A program made the translations under genes and the position numbers. A DNA stretch of 64,000 bases from Glandiceps talaboti (Eukaryota > Hemichordata > Enteropneusta > Spengelidae), in the NCBI RefSeq assembly GCF_964340395.1, contig NC_135554.1, positions 6,266,975 to 6,330,974 on the forward strand, given 5' to 3'. Below, one piece after another: positions 10,452 through 20,262 of this stretch (positions are counted from its first letter, which is position 1; every line of letters begins with the position of its first letter). The notes under the pieces are model-generated. The model worked only from the letters and a program-made list of their open reading frames with translations. It made no database searches and was not told the DNA's origin.

Positions 10452-12918
10452 TCCCTCCTATGGTACCGATGACCAGAATAACGCTGCTCAACGTGAACTT
10501 TGCAACATACTTAATAGAGCACCTCTTGATGATTTTATACTAAGTGCTCATTCTGGACCGTGTAAAGGATCGGACACATCTCTCCACTACCATCTACTAT
10601 GGGGATTCGACGGACTGATGGATAACTACTGGCGTACAAACTTCTGGATATCACTGAAAAGATTTGGATACAGATTTGGTCTAAACATCACTTCTCAAAA
10701 GATACGAGCTGCTGGTGGAATCTGCAGGTACGTACTACAAAGAGATTATATTGGATGTAAAGGTTCATCTGCAACTGCACAAGTAGCTAAAACCAGACAA
10801 GAAATCGAGATGGCTGAAAATAGAGCATTTGAAGATTCGAATGCAACTGCCAGTTCTACGCGTAAACGACCAAAGTATATAGAACATTCTAAAGAACAAG
10901 AACAAACAGTCAATTCTGGAACCAGAACCACTGGAAACAAGAATGTCTCCGTACAAGGTAATCCACCACATTTCAATCCTTATTATAAAGGTAGAAAGGC
11001 TGTACCACAAATGGTTAATTATGCTATTTCTTTGATGCGTCATTATAACTGCGTCACAACCTCATCAGTCGCTGGTAGGATTGCTCAATATTGTAAACTG
11101 AATCCAGAAGAGAATTCCCCGCCTGCCTATGATATGAACAAGCCGTCATCTACCATAGTCAAGGAGAGCTGGTACGCTTATAAGAGTCATCCTAAACACA
11201 GAATCATCGAAGATTTGGCTACCACAGAGTTTGAAGCAACCAGAAAAGTGATGAACTTGAATGACATTATGTCTGATTTTAAGAGAAATAACAATCGTTA
11301 TGAAACCTTGGAATTTGACGGTAGAGAATGTGCTAGTATGCCTCAGACATATACTCAAATGTCAGATTGGTTTGAAACCCAAGGTGAAAGTGTAGAATAC
11401 CTTTTGCATAGTCTGTTTTTGATTCTAAGTAAGGCTAAGCCTAAGATTAATGGTCTGTTGTTAAAGGGAGAAAGTAATGCAGGTAAAACCATGCTTGTAA
11501 ACATGTTAAGATGCCTGTATCCCAATTTTGGTATCAATACGACTACCAGCATGAATTTTCACTTTCAATCGTTGATTGGCTGTGATTTAGCCATTTTGGA
11601 TGAATGTAGAGTTCCTACTGAATTATTAGAGGATTATTTAAAGTTGTTGGAAGGTACTTCTTTATCAGTCACAAGAAAAATGTGTACAAATTATGCATTG
11701 AGTCGTGTTCCAATTATCATGACGTGTAACGAGTCTCCATGGAGATTCGTAGCCACAGGGGAACAACAAAAAGCTATCAAGAATCGTATGTATATTTTCA
11801 ACGATCTTAAGAAAATGAATACGGATCTAGATATGCTACAAAGCAATCCTCTGTGGTTGGTAGATGCCTATGAAGCATTCCTACAAGTCAGTGATGGTAA
11901 TTGGAAACTAGTAAAAAACAAATGTGATATGACAAAGAATGCTGATATACTATCATGTATGAATGTCTATGGAATGCCACCACTTCAGACACCACCAGAA
12001 TGGTCATATACTCCATCACCACCCATTCAAAATAGAGTACCTCCACCATCACCAGCATCCCTGTCCTTGTCCCCATCACCCAGACGTCAATTAAGTAAAT
12101 GTTTTGATGACAGAAGTAAATTAATTGATTGTCTAAACGAATTGGCTAAAGATAATGATACTAGCAATTCTCCGTTACCATGGCAACCAAGTGATACTCC
12201 ATCTCCTGCGTTTGGTATTCCCATAGGGAAAATGAATACGATGATGGATGAAAACAAACAGAAATTTGAATTGGAATCTATTGGGTCTCCTTTGTTTTCA
12301 CAAGAAACGATGGATTTTCTCATGAATGATTCCAAACAAATCAGTCAAATGGGATCACCCGAATTTGGTAAACAAACATGGCCAGAAAAGAGATAAATTG
12401 TCAATTTGACCCATGGTGCAGGTGCTCATTCAAAGAAAATAAAGATTGATGATGATGAAGGTGTTGTCATAATAGATAGTGATGAAACTATTATAACATC
12501 ACCTATCATAGGTAATGATCCTATGGTGTCTGGATTTGTGGAAGACAGTCCTCCTCAGAATATACTGGGTAATTACGATATTTATTGTGATTTTTATGGA
12601 GATAAGAGTTACGATGCTGATCAGGAAGATGTTTTTGAAGATTGTAAACTTCTTCCACCATCACCTCCTTCACCTTCTCTACTCATGTGTTCACCTCCAT
12701 CTTCACCAATCAAAGAAGAAGAAGAAGTGAATGATAATTCTTCTGAAGATTCATTTGCTAAAGAGGAGGAATTACTAGAGAAAAGAGAAAGTGAATGGAT
12801 TGATGGTTGGGGATGTTTTGTACACACACAGCATTTCCAGAAATTCAGCAAAGATGGAGATCCAAAAAGTGACAAAGAGTCAGATGATGGAGAAGATGAA
12901 ATAGTTGTTGTAGATTAA
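10452..12918 (+). pseudogene. NS1: Type B NS1 (Rep/helicase), 5'-truncated, with internal stop
   Basis: This is open from about 10,460 to TAA 12,394-12,396 and continues in the same frame to TAA 12,916-12,918. The single internal stop replaces a short segment present in the copy at 47,815. It shows the HUH nickase signature LHYHLLWG (about 10,588), a GGICRYVLQRDY block that could carry the catalytic tyrosine, and the SF3 helicase Walker A GESNAGKT (about 11,470). Walker B-like LAILDE and sensor IIMTCNESPW follow. The C-terminus is proline-rich (SPSPRRQ) and then acidic. About 45 N-terminal codons are missing at the VP joint. The protein would nick and unwind viral DNA. It is far from type A NS1 in sequence. 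Confidence 0.85.
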
Positions 12919-13058
12919 GCAGTAAGAATGTAAAAATACGACTCTGTAAACACCAGATGAATTTGTTTATTAAATTTATTTAAACTTTAAAAATTACAAT
13001 CTCATGTGTATTTTTATTGTGTATGAGAGTGTTTTAAGTGACACTAGATTAAACAAAA
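12919..13058. other. 3' flank of type B NS1
   Basis: A short AT-rich spacer ends at the joint where VP sequence resumes (AGTAAACAAAACGAAG, about 13,060). It contains AATTTGTTTATTAAATTTATTTAA but no clear AATAAA signal. Confidence 0.5.
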
Positions 13059-13059
13059 G

Positions 13060-14769
13060 AGTAAACAAAACGAAGAAGAAGAAATGCCGAACGGAAATCA
13101 ACAAGAACAACAAACAGGGCAACAGCCAATGCAGACGGACCAGCAAAACAACCAAGAAGGCGATGGCGCCGGCGGTCCTACAGCTAGCTTTACGGGAAGT
13201 AACCCGTATACTATGCCAATGTTCGCTAGTAACGGAAGCTTTGACAATGGAGGCACCTTGGAATTCGCCAACACCATTCCGATATACATTGACAGGCAGG
13301 AATCTAGCAAAGTAACTATTACAGGACATGCAGGTCATCCATATACAACTGGACCATCAGCTAGACCAGTAGTACATGAGGATACAGAATTCAGACGTCA
13401 GAATAATGTTAAATTTAAACCTAATTGGTCATTTGTGGGTCATGATCATCCATTTCTAACAGCAGATGCAAGGAAATATCATTTCATTGCCAGTTATGCT
13501 AAAGAATGGAGAATTGTATCACATACAGTATCATTTAAAAATATAGCATGTCTACCAGAAATTGATATGACAAACCAAAAGACAGTGATGCATATTCCAG
13601 ATCCAGTATTATTTATATACGAAGATAGATCAAAAATGACTCCAGCAATTAGATGGTCAGATTTGGGTAATAGTAGACAGAAATACAATACAAAGATGGA
13701 AGAGATGTATCCAATGTACAAAGATATATTACATTGGACAAGAAGAAAATATACATACCAAGACTTCAGAGAAAGAATAACTATGAAAGGATTAGAAATG
13801 GACCTATCAGATGAATATAGTGACAGATTCTCTATGACATTCCTATGGAATAGAGTAAGACAATTTACTGAACCACTAAGATTCACAGATGGTGCTCATG
13901 TAACTGAAAAAGATATGAGAGTACAAGATCCAGGAGCAAGTTCATTTCCAGGAATACATTCATGCGTACAAAGAGACTTAAGAATACCAAGTGAAGTTAA
14001 TGACGTGTACCAGAATATAGGACCAGACCAAAGACAACAATTGTTAGACTCTATACATTCAGAATGGAATCCATTTATGGAAGGTGGAGTAAGACAAGGA
14101 GATACAATGACATTCAACTACAATAAACCAACACCTTGGTATGCAGTACATGCATGTCCACATAGATATAGAGTATGGAAAGACAATGCAGTAGAAAAAG
14201 GATCAGAAGGAAGTTTACATCCGGGAACTTTGGATCCAAATCAACATATGCAGAGTTATATAGTAACGCCAGGATTTGATGCAACTATTCCTTGGCATGT
14301 ATGGACAACTGAACAACAATGGCCAGGAGAAGAATATGCTAGAGAAAACGTAAATGATAGAAGACAATCAGGAAATCTAAACCCAGATGGTACAAGAAAT
14401 TATATGATGGAATGTCCTAGACCACCAGCAATATGGATGGCACCAAAGAAATATGCTAATTCAGAAGGCAACTTAATTAATATAGCATGGATGATGGATA
14501 TGCAAATAAAAACAGTTATTGAATGGAAACCACTCAGTCCAAATCAATATGCTATACCAAAAGTGATAGGCTATGATGGAATCACAGCACAAAGTTGCAG
14601 ACCATTAGTAGATAATAATATGTTCTGGAGAAATATAGCATTTGAAAAAGGAGCTCACAGAGGTATGGGAGTAATAAGAGCACCAATTAAAGGATTCAAT
14701 GTAGACTATACTATCAAAGGATTACAAGAGAAAAGACCTCTGTATGAACAATATGAAGCAGGTCATTAA
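13060..14769 (+). pseudogene. VP: VP capsid, main part to natural C-terminus
   Basis: The frame is open from about 13,060. The internal MPNGNQQ at 13,084 is a plausible initiation site for a smaller capsid protein. It runs without a break to TAA 14,767-14,769. The core blocks are NPYTMPMFASNG, WSFVGHDHPFL, KMTPAIRWSDLG, WHVWTTEQQWPGEE and DNNMFWRNIAFEKG, ending YEQYEAGH. It is the only copy with an uninterrupted capsid core and genuine C-terminus, although its N-terminal phospholipase and linker (about 240 codons) have been replaced by the inserted type B NS1. It belongs to the NPYTM/KMTPAIRW lineage. Confidence 0.85.
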
Positions 14770-14920
14770 TTGAAATGTAATTGAACTTTGACCCAATAAA
14801 TATGCATAAATTAAAAATTTTACCTCTCAAGTTGTTTTTTTTAAATACGGTGGTCAGCAATAATTTGGCCAAGATATATTGGCAGTTTGAGAAATGTAAG
14901 TTTGAGGAAACCCTTAAATA

Positions 14921-14966
14921 AAAGACCTTCATTGACGGTCAATATATGTATTATATAACGTTATAT
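14921..14966. repeat. Right-end viral palindrome, half copy
   Basis: The sequence after VP runs GACCTTCATTGACGGTC, AATATATG, then the AACGTT centre at about 14,958. It breaks just past the symmetry axis and continues directly into a left-end telomere. Confidence 0.75.
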
Positions 14967-15268
14967 ACGGTTATTTGCTTACGGTGGTCAACCACCACGG
15001 TCTCTAATATAATAAATGCGAGCAAGTGGGTTTGCTCGCATTTATTATATTAGAGACTGTGGTGGTTGACCACCGTAAGCAAATAACAGTATATGAAGGT
15101 CCATCGAACTTCATAATCACTAATTCATTTATTATATTAGAGACTGTGGTGGTCACCGTCGTTGCGGACGTGACCACCACAGTCTCTAATATAATAAATG
15201 CTCGCAAGTGGGTTTGCTCGCATTTATTATATTAGAGACTGTGGTGGTTGACCACCGTAAGCAAATAA
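14967..15268. repeat. Left-end telomere array, rearranged
   Basis: A short closed palindrome (GGTTATTTGCTTACGGTGGT to its complement, 14,968-15,087) is followed by a junction and then a partial second hairpin with the central GTGGTCAC...GTGACCAC (about 15,150-15,178). The complete right arm ends at about 15,268. The TTACGGTGG variant of the outer stem differs from the TGCTGGTGG variant at 8117, so at least two viral strains or end forms are present. Confidence 0.75.
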
Positions 15269-15381
15269 CCGTATATGAAGGTCCTTCTATTAAAGGCTTT
15301 TATTTTCTGACCACCGTATTTGAAAAATATTTTCCTAAGCGCTTATCTATAATTTATGCATAAAGATTCTTTTTTTTTGTA

Positions 15382-15399
15382 CACGCGCTGTAGCGCGTG
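15382..15399. promoter_or_regulatory. Conserved GC palindrome in the NS1 leader
   Basis: CACGCGCTGTAGCGCGTG, 128 bases before the NS1 ATG, is identical to the other forward copies. Confidence 0.5.
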
Positions 15400-15526
15400 G
15401 GAGAAGGAAGGAAGAATGGAACGATTAACGGTTAGCGACATCTAACGGCATTCCTGATATTATACTTGCAGCGTAAGCAGCATATACAGAAAGCTCCTGA
15501 GAAATAGCATCACCAAGGCGTAAGGT

Positions 15527-17593
15527 ATGGCTTATGTAAGAAGTAATACGCAAGAAATCTTGGAGAAGTTTATGAAACCTAGATTGCCGTCACAATACGA
15601 AAGATTCGCTGTCAATCCCGATGCAAATTCCGGGATTGAAGCTAGGCAAACACCAGGCTACAATTTTGAAGCCACCATTTTCATTATAAAGTATCGTTCG
15701 ATAGGGAGGAACCAGACTACAACTCAGAAGGAAGAAGCCTACGAACGTGTCAAGTCAGAGGCAAGAGACTTTTTTGACTTTTTGTCGTATTCAGGTGTAG
15801 ATTCATATGGAGCATTCCATAATGGCGAAGAAGACCCTTGTTCACGTTATGAGGGGCCACACGTACATGTATTGGCTAGCCTTGGTAGTAATACAGATGT
15901 TAGACAGATTCAAAGTTTTCGTAATGGGAAGAGCAACTTCGAAAAACTCAACAAGGACTTAATGATTGTCTCACAACGTTGTAAAATCTTGAAGTCCTTC
16001 GCTGCGTATATCAAAGGCAGAAGTAAAGAGAAGTTATTTGAGATGTATGATAACGCAACTCCCTTAGAAGACGTAATGGCAGCAGTTAGCAATTCAGATA
16101 CTAACGACATGGAAGAAAAGAGGCAAACCAGAGACAAGAAGAAGACCAAGAATGAGGAAGATCTACTCTACATTAAGAGACTGATTAAACAATACAACCC
16201 AACTGATTTACCTAATTTAACCCGGCTGATGGTAGAGTCAAACCAGGAAGACGACAACGATCGTGATCACTGGTACAACTTTATTAGCCGGCCACAGTCA
16301 CTGTACCTATTCAACACAGCTCAGGATTTAATCAAAGGTGAGTACTTGTCGTCCTCCTTTAACGAATTGCTTGATATTGTGGTGAATAGTACCGATGTTT
16401 TTGAAGATAATTCCAAATACCTGTCTGTCAATGATTCTCTTGAAATACTAATCGACTGGTGTAAAGTACAAGGAATCAATCTATTTGATTTTTTTAGAAT
16501 AATAATCAAATGGTTTGACAAAACAGAGCCGAAGCAGAACCTCATCTACCTGGTAGGTGCGAGTAATGCGGGCAAGTCGTGGATTATGAGATCCTTACAC
16601 CCCATTGCAAGATACTGGGGCGACATTAAAGTGTCCAATGAGTCTGCGTCAAACTTTATGTTTGAATCGTGCTTGCACACGCGCATAACGATGGCCAACG
16701 AGTTCTCTTTAAACGATTTTAACTGTGAGAGCGCGAAGGCAGTGTTCGAGGGTATGCGCACGCAGATCAACAGGAAAGGAAGAACGGCTGTAGTTCTAGA
16801 ACGCACGCCAATTTATATTACAGCTAACCGTTCCCTGTGGTATACCGTTAGCAGCCAGGAAACGGCATTCAGAAATAGAATGTTGTTTACCTGCGAAGAT
16901 ATGCGCGAGTATCCACGTCTTAAGAACGTTAAAAAGGATATGTCACCATTAGTTTGGAACTTGGTTCGTTCTATAGTTGAAGGTACATATGACCTGTCCA
17001 CTCTCAATGGTCAGGATATCCTATGTAACAGTATCGAACATGATTTGGTTACAATGTGGGAATCGTCTAAATATGTAACTATAGATAAAGAGTCTCCTAC
17101 AAAACTAAAACTGACGGATACAATAAAAGTCGTGCCACAACTTAAACTCACTGAGGAAGAACAAGCAGAGATTATGAACGCCGTGTTCGATAACAATGCT
17201 GTTCCTGACAGTGATTGGTCAGTAACATTAGAGGCTGAGGAACCGTCGACCATACAGGCGGATGCCCATTTGCCTAGTTCTAGTACAGAAGGTATAAACC
17301 AATATTGGTTTAAGTGTCTAGACTTATTGGGTGAAACCAAATTCACTCAAGATGATTGGAAATTATACGATGATGTCTTCATCACTTTCTTAATGAAGAG
17401 ATCTACCGTATTCTACCATGGTGATGAAGTGTTGCTCAACCACACTACAGGCCATAGGTTTTTGCCAACATGGCATCTACATGATTTGTACGGTGATGAC
17501 CGTAAGTATGCACCTAATATTTTGTTGCATATTAATGAAGATTGGAATCTTGCTAATTTCATGGGCAATTTACCTGAAGTTATCCAATCAGTG
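15527..17593 (+). pseudogene. NS1: Type A NS1, N-terminal two thirds, open frame
   Basis: The frame from ATG 15,527 is intact for about 689 codons before the sequence switches to a telomere piece. The order is: HUH nickase with GPHVHVLASLG (residues about 109-119) and a downstream RCKILKSFAAYIKG block likely to carry the catalytic tyrosine; SF3 helicase with Walker A GASNAGKSW (about 344); RITMANEFS; and the sensor/arginine region ITANRSLWY...FRNRML (about 428-450). The start has a good context (AAGGTATGG). The Cys-rich and acidic C-terminus is missing, and the frame runs on into hairpin sequence to 17,731. In the virus this protein would nick the hairpin origin and unwind DNA. Here it lacks about 255 residues. 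Confidence 0.88.
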
Positions 17594-17665
17594 GGTTTGC
17601 TCGCATTTATTATATTAGAGACGGTGATGGTTGACCACCAGCAGCAAATAACCGTGTATGAAGGT
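17590..17665. repeat. Left-end telomere, right-arm fragment
   Basis: AGTGGGTTTGCTCGCATTTA through TTGACCACCAGCAGCAAATA and GTGTATGAAGG matches 8298-8362. It truncates NS1 and joins the right-end palindrome at a shared AAGGT. Confidence 0.8.
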
Positions 17666-17735
17666 ACCTTCATTGACGGTCAAAATATGTATTATATAAC
17701 GTTATATAATACATATTTTGACCGTCAATGAAGGT
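17666..17735. repeat. Right-end parvoviral telomere: perfect 70-bp palindrome
   Basis: The 35 bases from ACCTTCATTGACGGTC to TATAAC are followed by their exact reverse complement, with the axis between 17,700 and 17,701 (AAC|GTT). It stands just beyond the 3' end of the minus-strand VP, where the right end of the viral genome belongs. Confidence 0.85.
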
Positions 17736-17885
17736 CTTTTATTTAAGGGTTTCCTCCAATTTACAAATCTGCCAATATATCTTGTGAAATTTATTGTTGA
17801 CCACCATATTTAAAAAAAAAAAAACTGAGAGATAAAATTTTTAATTTATGCATATTTATTATGTCAAAGTTCAATTACATTTCAA

Positions 17886-19268
17886 TTAATGACCTGTTTC
17901 ATGTTGTTCATACAGAGGTCTTTTTTCTTGTAATCCGTGTATAGTATAGTCTACGTTGAATCCTTTAACTGGTGCTCTTATTACTCCCATACCTCTGTGA
18001 GCTCCTTTTTCGAATGCTATGTTTCTCCAGAACATATTGTTGTCTACTAGTGGTCTTGTAGATTGAGCTGTAATTCCATCATAGCCTATGACTTTTGGTA
18101 TAGCATATTGGTTTGGACTGAGTGGTTTCCATTCAATTACAGTTTTTATTTGCATATCCATCATCCATGCTATGTTAATTAAGTTGCCTTCTGAATTAGC
18201 ATATTTTTTTGGTGCCATCCATATAGCTGGTGGTCTAGGACATTCCATCATATAATTTCTTGTCCCATCAGGATTTAGATTTCCTGATTGTCTTCTGTCA
18301 TTCACATTTTCTCTTGCATATTCTTCTCCTGGCCATTGTTGTTCAGTTGTCCATACATGCCAAGGTATAGTAGCATCAAATCCTGGTGTTACTATATAGC
18401 CTTGCATATGTTGGTTAGGATCCAAAGTACCCGGATGTAAACTTCCTTCTGATCCTTTTTCTACTGCATTATCTTTCCATACTCTATATCTGTGTGGACA
18501 TGGATGTACTGCATACCATGGTGTTGGTTTATTGTATGAATATGTCATAGTATCTCCTTGTCTGACTGGTGATACACCACCTTCCATAAATGGGTTCCAT
18601 TCTGAATGTATAGAGTCTAATAGCTGTTGTCTTTGATCAGGTCCTACATTAGTATATATGTCACTTCTTTCACTTGGTATTCTTAAGTCTCTTTGGACGC
18701 ATGAATGTATTCCTGCAAATGTATTTGCATTTGGATCATCCACTCTCATATCTTTTTCAGTTACATGAGCACCATCTGTTAATCTTTGAGGTTCATCAAA
18801 TTCTTTTACTTTGTTCCATAAGAATGTCATAGTGAATCTGTCACTATACTCATCTGATAGGTCCATTTCCAGTCCTTTCATTGTAATTCTTTCTCTGAAA
18901 TCCTGGTACGTATATTTTCTTCTTGTCCAGTGTAGTATATCTTTGTACATAGGATACATCTCTTCCATTTTTTGGTTATATTTCTGTCTACTGTTACCTA
19001 AATCAGTCCACCTAATTGCTGGAGTCATTTTTGATCTATCTTCGTATATAAATAATACTGGATCTGGAATATGCATCACCGTCAGGCGTCTTCTGATTTG
19101 TCATATCTATTTCTGGTAGACAAGCTATATTTTTAAATGATACTGTATGTGATACAATTCTCCATTCTTTAGCATAACTGGCTATGAAATGATACTTTCT
19201 TGCATCTGCTGTCAGAAATGGATGATCATGACCTACAAATGACCAATTAGGTTTAAATTTAACTTCGT
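17886..19268 (-). pseudogene. VP: VP capsid, C-terminal two thirds, frameshifted
   Basis: Read on the minus strand, the capsid begins at a break near 19,268 (KFKPNWSFVGHDHP) and runs to TAA at 17,886. A 7-base insertion near 19,081-19,090 (around GTCAGGC) shifts the frame; downstream of it 397 codons are open. Blocks such as KMTPAIRWTDLG, WHVWTTEQQWPGEE and DNNMFWRNIAFEKG are present, and it ends YEQHETGH. It is joined head-on at about 19,268 to a plus-strand NS1 fragment, so this is a rearranged viral copy rather than a genome end. Confidence 0.85.
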
Positions 19269-19270
19269 TA

Positions 19271-19915
19271 ATGGACCGTCCTTATCAATGTCATTCGCCT
19301 GACGAATATATGCATATTGGACAAAACAAGAAATGCAACCACATCTCAGCTAGTTATAACACTCACGTTATATACTGGCTATACATACCAGGACACAAAG
19401 CTATTGGGATACCTGCTCTGTGTATACCGATAAGTTATCCGAAAGTATGGAGAGATAGGTGCCAGTCATGGGGGTGTGTAGACCCCAGAGTTAGTACATC
19501 TAACTCAATTGATCCAAGTATGATAGTAGATAATTTCTGCAAGTCATACTCTGATAAGTACATGTACTATACCCGAGTAAATTCGTTCAAATTGAAACGA
19601 GCATATAAGGATATAGATAGTGACACAGAACCTTCCTCTTCATGTGATTCAGACTATCCACTTCCTGACATATCACCAAAAAAAAAACATTATGTCAGTG
19701 AAACGTCTGAATCAGATGAAGATGAAGATTCAAACCCTACTTCCATTGAAGATAGACGTGTTCGTCTATATATGGAAAAAATGAACGCTGAGATTGATGA
19801 AATTGTACCACATATCGAGTCAGATCATTTGGAAGCAGATGATGAATACTCTGACAGCGATGAGAGTCAAAGCATGTTCGTATTAACTGGAATACAAACC
19901 AATGTCACCAAATAA
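19271..19915 (+). pseudogene. NS1: Type A NS1, C-terminal fragment
   Basis: The frame is open from the joint to TAA 19,913-19,915. It has MDRPYQCHSPDEYMHIG, NKKCNH, DRCQSWGC and an acidic Ser-rich tail (SESDEDEDS...) ending TGIQTNVTK. Compared with the copy at 8731-10,019 it is about 70-80% similar by eye. It lacks everything before the second half of the Cys/His-rich region. It is followed in normal viral order by the small frames and VP, so this piece carries the 3' half of a genome of the second lineage. Confidence 0.82.
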
Positions 19916-19934
19916 ACATTTTATATCACAACAG

Positions 19935-20071
19935 CTGAACTGGAATCAGAAGTTATATCAGAACCAGAAGTTAAACATAGAAGAGTAACCTGGACTTTTT
20001 ACGATGATGGACGTGTCACTACAGATTCAAAAAAGGACACTAACCAAGAGGATCTTGAATTTTTACACTAA
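19935..20071 (+). CDS. Small inter-NS1/VP frame, possible 3' exon (copy 2)
   Basis: It follows CACAACAG and is open to TAA 20,069-20,071. It matches the frame at 10,020 in its EPE.K..R.TWT..DDGR and DLEFLH parts. See the copy at 10,020 for the reasoning. Confidence 0.4.
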
Positions 20072-20198
20072 TATATCGAACAATAGTTGGACTTTATTCT
20101 ATTTATCTGGTTTTTTATCATGTGGTTTCCCACATGCAGTATCAATGCATATCATTGGATATGTTGTGTTTAAAACGATATTAAATGAGTTAAATTGA
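20004..20198 (+). CDS. Small hydrophobic accessory ORF (copy 2)
   Basis: 64 residues, MMDVSLQ...NSWTLFYLSGFLSCGFP...LNELN, with the same start, length and end as the copies at 10,105 and 62,060 despite many substitutions. It overlaps the preceding frame. Confidence 0.45.
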   Translation: MMDVSLQIQKRTLTKRILNFYTNISNNSWTLFYLSGFLSCGFPHAVSMHIIGYVVFKTILNELN

Positions 20199-20262
20199 TT
20201 ATATTGTTCTTTTTCTATTTTTTTTTTCTTCATACACACAGTATATAACTTAATACACAATT

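Noticed and set aside
15004-15235. Small frames on both strands in the telomere (AFIILETVVV text)
   Set aside because: Mirror-image frames created by the palindromes, not genes.
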